This document shows positions 55,177 to 64,000 of a stretch of DNA of 64,000 nucleotides, one piece after another. The notes beneath the pieces are model-generated. The model was not told where the DNA came from, did not search any database, and worked only from the letters and a program-made list of their open reading frames with translations. Position 1 is the stretch's first letter. Every line of letters begins with the position of its first letter. The stretch comes from Methylococcus mesophilus (lineage in GTDB: Bacteria > Pseudomonadota > Gammaproteobacteria > Methylococcales > Methylococcaceae): NCBI RefSeq assembly GCF_026247885.1, contig NZ_CP110921.1, positions 3,727,501 through 3,791,500 of the forward strand. Reading direction: 5' to 3'. The position numbers were made by a program, and so were the translations under genes.

Positions 55177-56541
55177 ATGTCATCAGATTTGAATTCTGCC
55201 GGCCCGGCGTTTGCCGATCTTGGGCTGGCTCAGCCCCTATTGCGTGCCGTTTCCGAAGCCGGCTACGTCAATCCCACTCCGATTCAGGCACAGGCGATCC
55301 CGCTTCTGCTCGCCGGCGGCGATCTGCTGGCCGCGGCCCAGACCGGAACCGGCAAGACCGCCGGCTTCACCTTGCCGATTCTGCACCGGCTGCTGGAGAA
55401 ACAGGCTCCGCGCCGGCCAAGGCGCCCGCGCTGCCTCATCCTCACGCCGACCCGCGAACTGGCGGCGCAGGTTCAGGAATCGGTCGAAACCTACGGCAAA
55501 CACGTTCCTCTGAAATCCACGGTCATGTTCGGCGGGGTGGGACTCAATCCGCAGATTCGTGCCTTGGAACATGGGGTCGACATCCTCGTTGCCACACCGG
55601 GCCGGCTGCTCGATCACTGTGGGCAGAAAACCGTCGATCTGTCCGGTGTGGAAATCTTCGTGCTCGACGAGGCGGACCGCATGCTGGACATGGGGTTCAT
55701 TCGCGACATCCGCCGAATTCTGGGACTGCTGCCGAAGCAGAGGCAGAACATGCTGTTTTCGGCCACGTTCTCGGACGAAATCCGGGCGCTCGCCGACGGT
55801 CTGCTGAACAATCCCGGCTACGTCGAAGTGGCGCGCCGCAACGCCGCTTCCGATCTGGTGGACCAGACCGTCCACTTGGTCGCCCAGGAACATAAGCGCG
55901 ATCTGCTCAGCCACTTGATCCGCCAGCACGACTGGCGCCAGGTGCTGGTATTCACCCGTACCAAGCACGGCGCGAACCGGCTGGCGGAGAAGCTGGCCGA
56001 TGAAGGCATCCCGGCAGCCGCGATCCACGGCAACAAGAGCCAGTCGGCGCGTACCAAGGCGCTGGCGGATTTCAAGGACGGCAGGGTGCCGGTCCTGGTA
56101 GCCACGGACATCGCGGCACGCGGTCTGGATATCGACCAGCTGCCGCACGTGGTGAATTTCGAGTTGCCGAACGTGCCGGAGGACTATGTCCATCGGATCG
56201 GCCGCACCGGGCGGGCCGGCAACGCCGGCTCCGCCGTATCGCTGGTGGCGAAGGAAGAGCTGAAGCTGCTGAACGGCATCGAACGTTTGATCAAACGCCC
56301 GATCCAGCGGGGCACGGTGGAAGGCTTCAGTCCGCCCCCCCGTGCACCGTTCGATCGCAGTGAGGACCGGCCGCGGCGTCCGCAGGACTTGCGCGACGCC
56401 GGCGGAAGGCAGTCTCCCGCGGGGCAGCCCAAGGCGCGGGCGGGCCTGGGGGCCCGCAACGCAGCCCCGCACTCGCCGAAGCCGCAACAGCGGCAGGGAG
56501 GCGGCCGGCTGCGCAGCCAGGGCGGCGGCAAGCGCGGTTGA
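55177..56541 (+). CDS. rhlE: DEAD-box RNA helicase, RhlE type
   Basis: The 454-residue protein has all DEAD-box motifs: AQTGTGKT (about 54), [20 protein letters not shown] (about 163), SAT, and [11 protein letters not shown] basic, glycine/arginine-rich tail of about 80 residues follows, as in RhlE. It unwinds RNA in ribosome assembly or decay. It is divergent from an RRM protein across a long leader. Confidence 0.94.
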   Translation: MSSDLNSAGPAFADLGLAQPLLRAVSEAGYVNPTPIQAQAIPLLLAGGDLLAAAQTGTGKTAGFTLPILHRLLEKQAPRRPRRPRCLILTPTRELAAQVQESVETYGKHVPLKSTVMFGGVGLNPQIRALEHGVDILVATPGRLLDHCGQKTVDLSGVEIFVLDEADRMLDMGFIRDIRRILGLLPKQRQNMLFSATFSDEIRALADGLLNNPGYVEVARRNAASDLVDQTVHLVAQEHKRDLLSHLIRQHDWRQVLVFTRTKHGANRLAEKLADEGIPAAAIHGNKSQSARTKALADFKDGRVPVLVATDIAARGLDIDQLPHVVNFELPNVPEDYVHRIGRTGRAGNAGSAVSLVAKEELKLLNGIERLIKRPIQRGTVEGFSPPPRAPFDRSEDRPRRPQDLRDAGGRQSPAGQPKARAGLGARNAAPHSPKPQQRQGGGRLRSQGGGKRG

Positions 56542-56551
56542 CGGCCCTTGC

Positions 56552-56581
56552 GAGCCGGCGGGTGCTCTGCCTTGCCGGCTC
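56552..56581 (+). terminator. Hairpin after the helicase gene
   Basis: GAGCCGGC and GCCGGCTC form an 8-bp stem with a 14-base loop, 10 bases after the rhlE stop. There is no T run. It is placed to end the transcript. The gap 56582-56798 shows nothing further. Confidence 0.4.
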
Positions 56582-56798
56582 CTGGTGAGCCGCCGTTCAT
56601 TTCGCTCAACAGTTTGTCACCCCGCGTTTTGTTGCCGGCGCCGCTCGCAGCGGATAGTCTGAACCTGGCCTTGGACAAGCCGTAGCGGCGTGGAGGGTTC
56701 CAACCGTTTCATGATCGGGGTCCCATTTTGATGGGAAGCCGTTTCCTACGTGTGTTGTCGAGGCTTCTTTCAGACAGCATTCGTGCGGAGGAAAGATC

Positions 56799-57806
56799 AT
56801 GATCCTGAGCAATCTGACATCGCATCTGAAACTTCCCGGCATCGACCGTTTGGGGCTCGAAGTCGCGGTCCAGGACGTGCTGTCGGCGGTGATCCTGCTG
56901 ACGTTCGCTTGCTTGATGGCGTTCGAGGTCCGCCGGGGCGTGCGTGGCAAACCCGTGGTGCGAAGGTCGTACCGCACGAACCTATGCCTGTTTCTGTTCA
57001 ACGACCTGCTGATGTCCGCGTTGTCCGTGTCCTCTCTGCTGGTTTTGGCGGAGCGCCACGCCGGCGGTGGACTCCTGGCCGGTGTGAGCAATCCCTGGCT
57101 ACGCGGGGCGCTGGCCCTGATTCTGCTAGATTTGGTGTTGTACCTGTGGCACTGGGCGAGCCATCGGCTGCCTTGGCTGTGGTTGTTTCACAAGGTGCAC
57201 CATAGCGACCGTTCGATGAACGTGACGACCGGTTTCCGGCTGCATTTCGCCGAGGTGCTGTTGACGGTGCTGGTCAAAGCAGGCTTCATCGTGGTCACAG
57301 GTGTGCACGCCGCTCAGTTATTGCTCAGCGAGGCGCTGATCACTCTGGCTGTGCTGTTCCATCATGCCGATATTTCGCTCCGGGGCGAGCGCATATTGGG
57401 CCGTCTTTGCGTCGTGCCGAGCCTGCACCGTGTGCATCACTCGACGCTGCGCGGTGAGCACGATCGCAATTACGGTGCGCTGTTTTCCATCTGGGACCGG
57501 CTTTTCGGCACACTGCTGGAAGCCCGGCCGGCACAGATCGGACTGCGCGAGGTGGAGGCCCTGGGTTTTGCTGAAACCTTGAGATTCGGCTTCACCTATG
57601 CCTACGGGCCGGCGCCACGTCCCCTTCGGCTTCGCTCAGGGCGGGCATTGGAGCCGATGATTGCCGAAGCCGCCTATTTCCGGGCCGAAAAGCGGGGGTT
57701 CGTTCCGGGGTTCGAAATGTTCGACTGGCTGGCCGCAGAGCGCGAAATCGAGGAACGGATGAACGGTGGCCGTGGCAACGCTGGTAGCGGCCGGCGGGCT
57801 TCGTAA
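56799..57806 (+). CDS. Sterol desaturase/fatty acid hydroxylase family protein
   Basis: The 335-residue membrane protein has the three histidine boxes of the di-iron family: HWASH (about 117), HKVHH (about 130) and HRVHH (about 210), with HH in FHHADIS between them, and four hydrophobic segments. These enzymes hydroxylate or desaturate sterols, fatty acids or carotenoids. GAGGAAAGATC precedes the ATG. It lies 207 bp before the bstA gene with a terminator between, so a role on sterols is an inference from position. A short segment near 57615-57645 resembles a REP-like hairpin read in frame. Confidence 0.85.
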   Translation: MILSNLTSHLKLPGIDRLGLEVAVQDVLSAVILLTFACLMAFEVRRGVRGKPVVRRSYRTNLCLFLFNDLLMSALSVSSLLVLAERHAGGGLLAGVSNPWLRGALALILLDLVLYLWHWASHRLPWLWLFHKVHHSDRSMNVTTGFRLHFAEVLLTVLVKAGFIVVTGVHAAQLLLSEALITLAVLFHHADISLRGERILGRLCVVPSLHRVHHSTLRGEHDRNYGALFSIWDRLFGTLLEARPAQIGLREVEALGFAETLRFGFTYAYGPAPRPLRLRSGRALEPMIAEAAYFRAEKRGFVPGFEMFDWLAAEREIEERMNGGRGNAGSGRRAS

Positions 57807-57918
57807 AGGCTGGACGATGGGCCATTTGTCCGCGTTCGCGGGGAAATGGCCCGAACGGTCTGGGAGTCTCGGAGTTACGGTTTTGTTTTAGGGCGCTCAC
57901 AATTTAGACTATGCGCCG

Positions 57919-57945
57919 AAAGCACCGCCGCGGAGTGCTTTTTTT
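57919..57945 (+). terminator. Rho-independent terminator
   Basis: AAAGCAC (57919-57925) and GTGCTTT (57935-57941) pair around a 9-base loop and end in a run of seven T. It ends the desaturase transcript, so the bst-sdm operon likely has its own promoter in the following 70 bp. Confidence 0.7.
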
Positions 57946-58013
57946 GCGTCCGAACTTCACCGGATCTCCGGCTCGGGCGCCGTTCCGCACGCCTTTAACA
58001 CGAACCGCTTCGA

Positions 58014-60737
58014 GTGAACATTCCCCAACTGGCCGCCAACGTGGCCGAACGCTTCGCCCGCAGGCCATGGCGGGTCCTGGTTGTCGCCATTGCACTCTCG
58101 GTCCTGTCTCTCTGGGCGACTTCCCAGCTGCCGGTCTATACCTCCCGCCAGGCTCTACTGCCGCACGACAACGCCGTTGCGCAGCGTTTCGACGCTTTCC
58201 TGAAGAAGTTCGGAGCCGCTTCTGACCTGATCGTCGTTCTGGAAGGGGCGCCTCCGGACGACCTGAAGACATTTGCCGACGAACTGGCGACCGCTCTCGC
58301 TGCCGAGCCCGAAATTGCCCAGGCGACGGCACGGGTCGACCTGCGTTTTGTGCTGGAGCATGCCTATCTGTCGGTGGCCGACGACCGCCTCGAGGCGCTG
58401 GCCAGCATGCTGGAACGATTCGGGGCGGGCGCCATCCCCGGCGATGTCCCGCAGGTCGACGCCGCGCTGGACCGTCTTCGGGACCGGCTCGAAGAGGCGC
58501 CCGCCGCGCCCGATGCGCGCATCGACATGCCCGCGGCCGAGGCGGGGTTGAAACTGCTGGGGTCGCTGCTCGACGAGTGGCACCGCTGGCTCACCGCGGG
58601 CGAGGTGCCGGGGGCGCTCGACTGGAAGCGGCTGCTGGCCGGCCAGGGCGGGAGCGAGGTCGCCAACGATGGCTATTTCGTCTCCCGCGATGGCCGGATG
58701 TACTTCCTGTTCGTGCATCCAGCGAGCGCTTCGGAGGATTTCACCACCACCGGGCCGTTCATCGAAAAGGTGAGAGCCGTGGCGGCAGTCCAGACGGCCA
58801 AGGCACGCGCGGCCGGCCGCGCCACGCCGAAGGTGGGGCTGACCGGGCTGCCGGCCATCGAGTACGAAGAGCACGTCAGCATCCGTCACGACATAGCGCT
58901 GGTCGTCGGCTCCTCCGCCGGGCTGATCGTCCTCCTGATCCTGGCGGTGGTCCGGAGCTGGCGCTGGGCGCTGGTGATCTTCGTTCCCATGGGGCTCGGC
59001 GTGCTGTGGAGCCTGGGGCTGGCGCTGGTCACCGTCGGCCATCTCACCCTCATCACCGCCAGCTTCATCGCTATCCTATTCGGCCTGGGGGCGGATTACG
59101 GTATCTTCACTTCGGCCCGCATTGCGGAGGAGCGGCGCCGCGGCAAACCGCTGATCGAGGCGATCGGCGCGGGGATCGGCACTTCCTTCAAAGCGGTGTT
59201 CACCGCCGGCGGGGCCTCTGTGGTGATATTCGGCGCGTTGGCCACGGTGGATTTTCCCGGCTTTTCCGAGCTTGGGCTGGTGGCGGCCAAGGGCGTATTG
59301 CTGATCCTGGTCAGTACCTGGATGGTCCAGCCGGCGCTGTACGTCTTGCTGCCGCCGAAGCTCAAGCCAATGCCTGCCGCTGCTTCGGCCGGGGAGGTCG
59401 AGCCGGGCCGCCTGCCTTTCCGGGGAAGCGTCGCCGCGCTCCTGGTCGTGGGGTCGTTGGCTGCGGCGGCATTCGGTATCGGACGCGGCTACGAACTTCC
59501 CTTCGACTACGACGTGCTTTCGCTGTTGCCGAAAGATTCCGAAGCGGCCTACTACCAGAACCGCATGGTCGCGGAAAGCGACTACCAAGCGGAAGTGGTC
59601 ATCTTTACCGCGCGTGACGTCGACGAGGCCCGGCGCATTGCGGCCGATGCGGCCAAGCTGGGTAGTGTGGCCAAGGTGCAGTCGCTCACGGACTTGTTTC
59701 CGACGGACGCCGAGGCGCGCGCCCTGACGGCCCGGCGCATCGGTGGGCTTGTCGCCGACGGTGGCTATGCGGCCAGGTTGGCCGGTTTCGCCGGCCTAGG
59801 CCTGCCGGATGGCACTTTCGGACGTGTGCGGACGCTTCTGGAAAAGGGGGGCGATTTCATCGACCAGTCGCAGGAACTGGCATTTTCGGCCGGGCACTCC
59901 GGCCTGGTAGCGGCTTTGGAAGACGTGCGGGGGCGACTGGATGAGGTCCGGTCTGGCATCGATGCTGATCCCGTCCAGGCGCGGGAGCGCAGCGGGCGGT
60001 TCTTCCGGGCGCTGCTGGCGGCGGCGGAGCGCGGCGCGGCGCTCCTGGCGGACTGGGGGCAGGCGCGGCCCATTACCCCAGACCAGCTTCCGCAGGCCCT
60101 GCGGGACCGGTTTTTCGCCGCCGACGGGACGGTCGCTGTGTACGCTTTTCCCGCAAAAACTGTGTATGATCCCGCCAACCTCGACAGGCTGATGCAGGAG
60201 ATTTATGGCGTATCGCCCGAAGCGACAGGATTCCCGGCTACCCATCAGGTATTCTCCAAGTCCGTGGTGGAAAGCTTCACCCATGGAACCCGGGCGGCGG
60301 TGGCCGTCTGCCTGCTGTGGCTGGCGCTGGTGCTGCGCAACTGGCGCGGCTTCGCACTGGCTTCCATGCCCTTGCTGATCGGCGGCGGCTGGATGCTGGG
60401 GCTGATGGCCCTCGGCGGCATCCGCTATAACTATGCCAACATCATCGCGCTGCCGTTGGTCATCGCCCTGGCAGTGGATTACGGCGTGTGGTTCTCCCAG
60501 CGGTGGTTCGAGCTTAAGGACCGTTCGCTGAGTCAGATCAACCGAGTGGCCGGGCGCGTGATCGGGCTCGCCGCCGGGACCGAGCTGGCCGGACTCGGGG
60601 CGATCACCCTGGCGAACTACCGCGGGGTGTCCACCCTGGGCATCAACATCACCATCGGCCTCCTCTGCTGTCTGTCCGCGACCCTGTGGGTAGCGCCGGC
60701 GATCGGACAGCTTCTCGATTCAAGAAGGAAACCATGA
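58014..60737 (+). CDS. bstA: RND-family sterol transporter BstA
   Basis: The 907-residue RND protein has two halves, each with one membrane segment, a large periplasmic loop and five more segments. The membrane motifs GLGADYGIFTSARIAEE and ALAVDYGVWFSQRWF are typical of the hopanoid (HpnN-like) and MmpL-type branch. It starts with a GTG at 58014. Gene order with the binding protein and lipoprotein matches BstA, the inner-membrane component of bacterial sterol transport described in Methylococcus capsulatus. The stop overlaps the bstB start (ATGA). A hopanoid role is the main alternative. Confidence 0.85.
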   Translation: MNIPQLAANVAERFARRPWRVLVVAIALSVLSLWATSQLPVYTSRQALLPHDNAVAQRFDAFLKKFGAASDLIVVLEGAPPDDLKTFADELATALAAEPEIAQATARVDLRFVLEHAYLSVADDRLEALASMLERFGAGAIPGDVPQVDAALDRLRDRLEEAPAAPDARIDMPAAEAGLKLLGSLLDEWHRWLTAGEVPGALDWKRLLAGQGGSEVANDGYFVSRDGRMYFLFVHPASASEDFTTTGPFIEKVRAVAAVQTAKARAAGRATPKVGLTGLPAIEYEEHVSIRHDIALVVGSSAGLIVLLILAVVRSWRWALVIFVPMGLGVLWSLGLALVTVGHLTLITASFIAILFGLGADYGIFTSARIAEERRRGKPLIEAIGAGIGTSFKAVFTAGGASVVIFGALATVDFPGFSELGLVAAKGVLLILVSTWMVQPALYVLLPPKLKPMPAAASAGEVEPGRLPFRGSVAALLVVGSLAAAAFGIGRGYELPFDYDVLSLLPKDSEAAYYQNRMVAESDYQAEVVIFTARDVDEARRIAADAAKLGSVAKVQSLTDLFPTDAEARALTARRIGGLVADGGYAARLAGFAGLGLPDGTFGRVRTLLEKGGDFIDQSQELAFSAGHSGLVAALEDVRGRLDEVRSGIDADPVQARERSGRFFRALLAAAERGAALLADWGQARPITPDQLPQALRDRFFAADGTVAVYAFPAKTVYDPANLDRLMQEIYGVSPEATGFPATHQVFSKSVVESFTHGTRAAVAVCLLWLALVLRNWRGFALASMPLLIGGGWMLGLMALGGIRYNYANIIALPLVIALAVDYGVWFSQRWFELKDRSLSQINRVAGRVIGLAAGTELAGLGAITLANYRGVSTLGINITIGLLCCLSATLWVAPAIGQLLDSRRKP

Positions 60738-61579
60738 CACACAAGATTTCGCGCACTTTCCTCCTGGCGGCCCTGCTGGCTCCCCTCGTACCGGCACTGG
60801 CTGGCGACCCCGCCCCGGTGGTGGTGTGCTACCCGGGAGGACCTGTGAACGAGCACGACGCCGATCAGGCGATGGATGCGATGCTCCGGGTGGTGGAGCG
60901 GGTAGGACAATGGCCTGAGAAAAGTTTCAGCAGCGTGTTTACCGCGAAGGCGGCGGATTGCGGAAAACTCATGGCGGAAAAGAAGCCCGCTTTCGCGATC
61001 ACCTCGCTCGGGCTCTACTTGGACATGCGCGGCCAATTCGATCTGGTGCCGGTGGTTCAGCCCCGGATCGACGGGCGCACCAGCGAGCGTTACCGGGTGG
61101 TGGCGCAGAAGGGCAGATTCCACGGCATGGACGAGATCAAGGGCAGAACGCTGGGCGGCACCGTGCTGGACGAACCGGCCTTCATCGGCAAAATCGTGTT
61201 TGCGGGGAAATATGATCCGGAAAAGGAATTCGCACTCCAGCCTTCGCGCCAGGCGATCCGCGCCCTGCGCTCGCTGGACAAGGGCGAGTTGGATGCGGTG
61301 ATACTCAACGAGCAGCAATTCGCGGGCTTGAGCGCGCTGCAACTGGCGAACCCGGTCGAGACGGTCTTCACTTCCACGGAGATTCCGCTGATGGGCGTGG
61401 TGGCCAATACCAGGCTCGCCACTGCTGACGACCGGGCGCGGTTCGCCAGGGCGCTGGAAACGATGTGCGCCGATCCCGATGGCAAGAAACTGTGCGATCT
61501 GTTCGGCATCCAGTCTTTCGTAGCGGTGGATCCTGCCGTGTTCGATCCCATGGCCAAGCTCTGGCTGGCCCGGAACTGA
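60734..61579 (+). CDS. bstB: Periplasmic sterol-binding protein BstB
   Basis: The 281-residue protein has a signal peptide (residues 1-24, ending PALA before GDP) and the fold of PhnD-type periplasmic binding proteins (VVCYPGGPVNEHD, LAGTV-like TLGGTVLDEP, VILNEQQFAGL). BstB is reported to bind sterols in the periplasm by a hydrophobic cleft between two lobes. AAGGAA lies 5 bases before the ATG. It is coupled to bstA and precedes bstC by 4 bases. Confidence 0.85.
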   Translation: MTHKISRTFLLAALLAPLVPALAGDPAPVVVCYPGGPVNEHDADQAMDAMLRVVERVGQWPEKSFSSVFTAKAADCGKLMAEKKPAFAITSLGLYLDMRGQFDLVPVVQPRIDGRTSERYRVVAQKGRFHGMDEIKGRTLGGTVLDEPAFIGKIVFAGKYDPEKEFALQPSRQAIRALRSLDKGELDAVILNEQQFAGLSALQLANPVETVFTSTEIPLMGVVANTRLATADDRARFARALETMCADPDGKKLCDLFGIQSFVAVDPAVFDPMAKLWLARN

Positions 61580-61583
61580 CGCT

Positions 61584-62387
61584 TTGCATACCGTGCGTCT
61601 GCTCGCGGCCTGCATTCTGCAGGTGGTCCTGGCCGGTTGCGGAGGGCTCCATCGGGAAGGTGTTCCTGCAGGCCAGCCTGCGGGTTGCCCTCGGCAGACG
61701 GCCGCCGCCTTGAGCGCCAGCCAGGAAGCGCTCGGCCCCTCCAGCGAAACGCCGGAATTGGAGTGCGCCCTGGATTTCCTGCGCGGTTCGGACGACCCCG
61801 CTCTGCGCCGCAGTTCCCTGGGTAGCCGGCTTTGCCTGCACCTCGCCGAACGCGATTCCGATCCGGCGGAGCGCGAGCGCTTTGCCTGGGAGGGCGTGAA
61901 GCTCGCCGAAACCGCGCTGGCGCAAGGCGGAAAAGATGACGGCGCCGTCCATTATTATCTGGCCGCAAACCTGGGACTTGCCGTTCGGGACGACATGACG
62001 GTGGCGATGGCCAACCTGCATCGGCTGGAAGCCGAGTTCAAGGCCGCGGTGAAGTTGAGCCCCGATTTCGATGACGGCGGCCCCTTGCGGCTCTTGGGCA
62101 TGCTGTACCTCAAGGCTCCGGCTTGGCCGGCGGGGATCGGCGACGGCGACAAGGCGCTGGACCTGCTCGGACAAGCGGTGGAAAAGCATCCCGGGCACCC
62201 CCTCAACCATCTGTTCTACGCCCAGGCCCTGTGGGAAGTGAACGGCGAGAGCGAAGGCCGGCGCGTCAAGGAAGAGATGGCTGCCGGCTGGAAATTGCTG
62301 GAGTCCGGCAACTGGGGATACAACAAGAAGCCCTGGAAACAGGAGTTCGCCGATCTGCGCGAGGAGATCGGGGAGCCTGCCCATTAG
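61584..62387 (+). CDS. bstC: Outer-membrane sterol lipoprotein BstC
   Basis: The 267-residue protein starts with a lipoprotein signal (lipobox VLAGC, cysteine about 19) and is then all helical, with the TPR-like alternation of small and large residues (LAEAL-type ETALAQGGK, YYLAANLGLA, LLGMLYLKAPAW, HLFYAQALW). BstC is described as the outer-membrane partner of the sterol transporter. The start may be the TTG at 61584 or the GTG at 61593; neither has a strong ribosome site, so coupling to bstB is likely. Confidence 0.8.
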   Translation: MHTVRLLAACILQVVLAGCGGLHREGVPAGQPAGCPRQTAAALSASQEALGPSSETPELECALDFLRGSDDPALRRSSLGSRLCLHLAERDSDPAERERFAWEGVKLAETALAQGGKDDGAVHYYLAANLGLAVRDDMTVAMANLHRLEAEFKAAVKLSPDFDDGGPLRLLGMLYLKAPAWPAGIGDGDKALDLLGQAVEKHPGHPLNHLFYAQALWEVNGESEGRRVKEEMAAGWKLLESGNWGYNKKPWKQEFADLREEIGEPAH

Positions 62388-62418
62388 AATTCTCTCTCGC
62401 TCCTCCAAGGCGCCGAAA

Positions 62419-63528
62419 ATGAGCCGATCGACCGAAAATCAGGACCTCCCCGAACTGCCCCGCCGCCGCCAGGTCCGCACCGCCGGATTGAGCGGCAATT
62501 ACTGGTATGTGGTCGAGATCGACGGCAGGCTCAAGCCCCGACAAGTCAAGCGGGTGCGTTTCTGGGGACAGGACATCGCATTGTTCCGCGACGCTGCTGG
62601 CGAACTGCATGCCGTGGAAGACCGCTGCCCGCATCGGCAACTTGCGCTGTCCCAAGGCTTCGTCGAGGACGGAAACCTGGTCTGCACCTATCACGGCTGG
62701 AAGTTCGATGGCTGTGGCAGATGCACCGAAATCCACCATGAGCTCGGGAAAGGACGCAGCAAGCTGCCCAAGATCCGCGTCAGGACCTACCCCGTCAAGG
62801 CGCAGTGGGGGCTCGTCTGGCTGTTCCCGGGCGATCCCGCCCTGGCCGACGGCACCCCGTTGCCGACGATTCCGCAGCTCGAAGGGGAGCGGCCCTGGCC
62901 ATTTTTCCCGATCGACGTGACGATCAAGTCGCACTTTTCGATGATCGTGGAGAACGTCTGCGACTTCAATCACGAATACCTGCACCGGCACAAGCGCCCC
63001 TTCCTGCAGCCGACCCTGCGGGAGTGGAGGCAGGACGCCGACAGCGTTCGGGTCTACTACGACACTCGCTTCGACGGCAGTCCCGTCGCCAAGCTCTTCA
63101 TGGAAGGCGGGGCGCGTGATCTCAACGAGATCGAGATCTGGTACCAGTACCCTTATCAGGGTTCCGACATCGGCGGCAAGTACATTCATTGGCTGTTCAT
63201 GCTGCCGGAAGACGAGCGCACCACCCGCTGTTTCTTCGTCTTCCTGTTCGGCCCGATCCATATCCCCATCCTGAATTGGAAAATGCCCGAATTCCTGCGC
63301 AAGCCCATCCTCTGGTTCACCAACAAGTGGTACATCGAGCCCCTGTTGGGCGAGGACAAATGGGCGCTGGAATTGGAGCAGGACGGTTTCGAGCGCCATC
63401 CCGATGCGCCGCAGATCGAGCTCAATCCGGCCATCAGCTCGTTCCAGAAGCTGTCGCTGGAGAAATGGAAGGCTTACCAGCAGTCCATGGAGGGAGCCGG
63501 GCCAAAGCCGGCGGCAGACCCGGCATGA
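62419..63528 (+). CDS. sdmA: Rieske oxygenase SdmA, sterol C-4 demethylase
   Basis: The 369-residue oxygenase has a Rieske [2Fe-2S] domain (RCPHRQL about 70, CTYHGWKF about 89) and a catalytic iron domain with the two-histidine site in ENVCDFNHEYLHRH (about 177-190). Hydrophobic C-terminal segments suggest contact with the membrane. SdmA oxidises a C-4 methyl of sterols in M. capsulatus, with SdmB completing removal. It begins 31 bp after bstC and overlaps sdmB by 4 bases. Other Rieske oxygenases share the domains, so the name rests on the neighbourhood. Confidence 0.87.
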   Translation: MSRSTENQDLPELPRRRQVRTAGLSGNYWYVVEIDGRLKPRQVKRVRFWGQDIALFRDAAGELHAVEDRCPHRQLALSQGFVEDGNLVCTYHGWKFDGCGRCTEIHHELGKGRSKLPKIRVRTYPVKAQWGLVWLFPGDPALADGTPLPTIPQLEGERPWPFFPIDVTIKSHFSMIVENVCDFNHEYLHRHKRPFLQPTLREWRQDADSVRVYYDTRFDGSPVAKLFMEGGARDLNEIEIWYQYPYQGSDIGGKYIHWLFMLPEDERTTRCFFVFLFGPIHIPILNWKMPEFLRKPILWFTNKWYIEPLLGEDKWALELEQDGFERHPDAPQIELNPAISSFQKLSLEKWKAYQQSMEGAGPKPAADPA

Positions 63529-64000
63529 CCACGCTGGTCACCGGCGCCACCGGCCATCTCGGCGCCAATCTGGTTCGGGCGCTGCTGGCCCGGGGCGAGA
63601 AGGTGCGCGCCTTCATCCGCCGACAAAGTGGCGTAGCGGCGTTGGACGGCTTGGCGGTCGAACGGGCTTACGGCGATCTGCGCGACCGCCGCTCGATCCG
63701 GGATGCGCTGGAAGGCGTGGAGCGGTTGTACCACACCGCGGCCTTCGTCAGTATCCGCGACGGCGACCGCCAGGAGCTGTTCGACGTCAACGTGGTCGGC
63801 ACCCGCATGCTGATGCAGGAGGCGCGGCGGGCCGGCGTGCGTCGGGTGGTGCATACCAGCTCCTTCGGCGCGGTCGGCATCAACCCCCAAGGCGCATCGA
63901 ACGAACACTGGACAGTCAGCCCATTCGAACTGGGCACCGACTACGAACGGACCAAGGCCGTGTCGGAACACGACGTGATCCTCGAAGCCGTGCGCGGCCT
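63525..64000 (+). CDS. sdmB: NAD(P)-dependent reductase SdmB, 3' end missing
   Basis: The frame is open to the window edge (158 residues seen). It is an extended short-chain dehydrogenase: TGATGHLGANL (nucleotide site), GDLRDRRSI, VNVVGTRMLMQEA, HTSSFGAVG and YERTKAVSE with the catalytic tyrosine and lysine. It is close to 3-beta-hydroxysteroid dehydrogenases. SdmB oxidises the 3-hydroxyl and completes C-4 demethylation with SdmA. The start overlaps the sdmA stop (ATGA). Confidence 0.86.
   Translation, partial: MTTLVTGATGHLGANLVRALLARGEKVRAFIRRQSGVAALDGLAVERAYGDLRDRRSIRDALEGVERLYHTAAFVSIRDGDRQELFDVNVVGTRMLMQEARRAGVRRVVHTSSFGAVGINPQGASNEHWTVSPFELGTDYERTKAVSEHDVILEAVRG

Overview
The window is 64 kb of high-GC, densely coded bacterial chromosome. 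It most resembles a gammaproteobacterial methanotroph of the Methylococcus type. The main reason is the last 7 kb: an RND exporter, a periplasmic binding protein, a lipoprotein, a Rieske oxygenase and an NAD-dependent reductase in one overlapping run. This matches the bacterial sterol transport (BstABC) and C-4 sterol demethylation (SdmAB) genes described from Methylococcus capsulatus. No methane oxidation gene lies in the window, so the genus is an inference.

Layout. 1-7.6 kb: two paralogous PAS-GGDEF-EAL cyclic-di-GMP proteins, a CDP-alcohol phosphatidyltransferase and a secreted seven-repeat propeller-like protein. 7.7-13.7 kb: a complete SUF iron-sulfur assembly operon on the minus strand (Rrf2 regulator, sufB, sufC, sufD, sufS, sufU, Rieske ferredoxin). 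13.9-26.4 kb: a secreted metallophosphoesterase, lspA, a PaiB-like protein, a 2-keto acid decarboxylase, leuA with a divergent Lrp regulator and a shared palindrome, a GT-C-like membrane protein, a methyltransferase, and a LysR gene divergent from a ceramidase-like membrane protein and a GST. 26.2-34.6 kb: an accessory stretch of lower GC with a lipoprotein/hydrolase pair, two copies of a LytS-type kinase (the first followed by a decayed response regulator, the second by an intact LytTR regulator), one intact and one broken DUF6326-like gene, and an HxlR/MAPEG pair flanked by two copies of a ~110 bp repeat. 34.7-41.8 kb: two AraC regulators, a DUF3047-like protein, an AEC transporter, a cupin/GST pair and an L,D-transpeptidase. 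41.8-45.8 kb: a second accessory stretch with a GNAT relic, a Phd/ParE-type toxin-antitoxin pair, REP-like inverted repeats, a secreted protein of mosaic base composition, an array of hairpins and a frameshifted conjugation-type lytic transglycosylase. 45.8-56.6 kb: a P-type ATPase, a Pit phosphate transporter, an acyl-CoA ligase-ACP-acyltransferase fusion, a membrane protein, a DUF47 protein, an RRM RNA-binding protein and an RhlE-type helicase. 56.8-64 kb: a sterol-desaturase-family enzyme followed, after a terminator, by bstA-bstB-bstC-sdmA-sdmB.

How the genes work together. The sterol block joins chemistry (C-4 demethylation by SdmA and SdmB) to transport (inner membrane BstA, periplasmic BstB, outer-membrane lipoprotein BstC); stop and start codons overlap at two junctions and gaps elsewhere are at most 31 bp. 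The SUF operon supplies Fe-S clusters, and its last gene is itself an Fe-S protein. The regions at 26-34 kb and 42-46 kb show gene decay, duplications and repeats, as expected of insertion hot spots.
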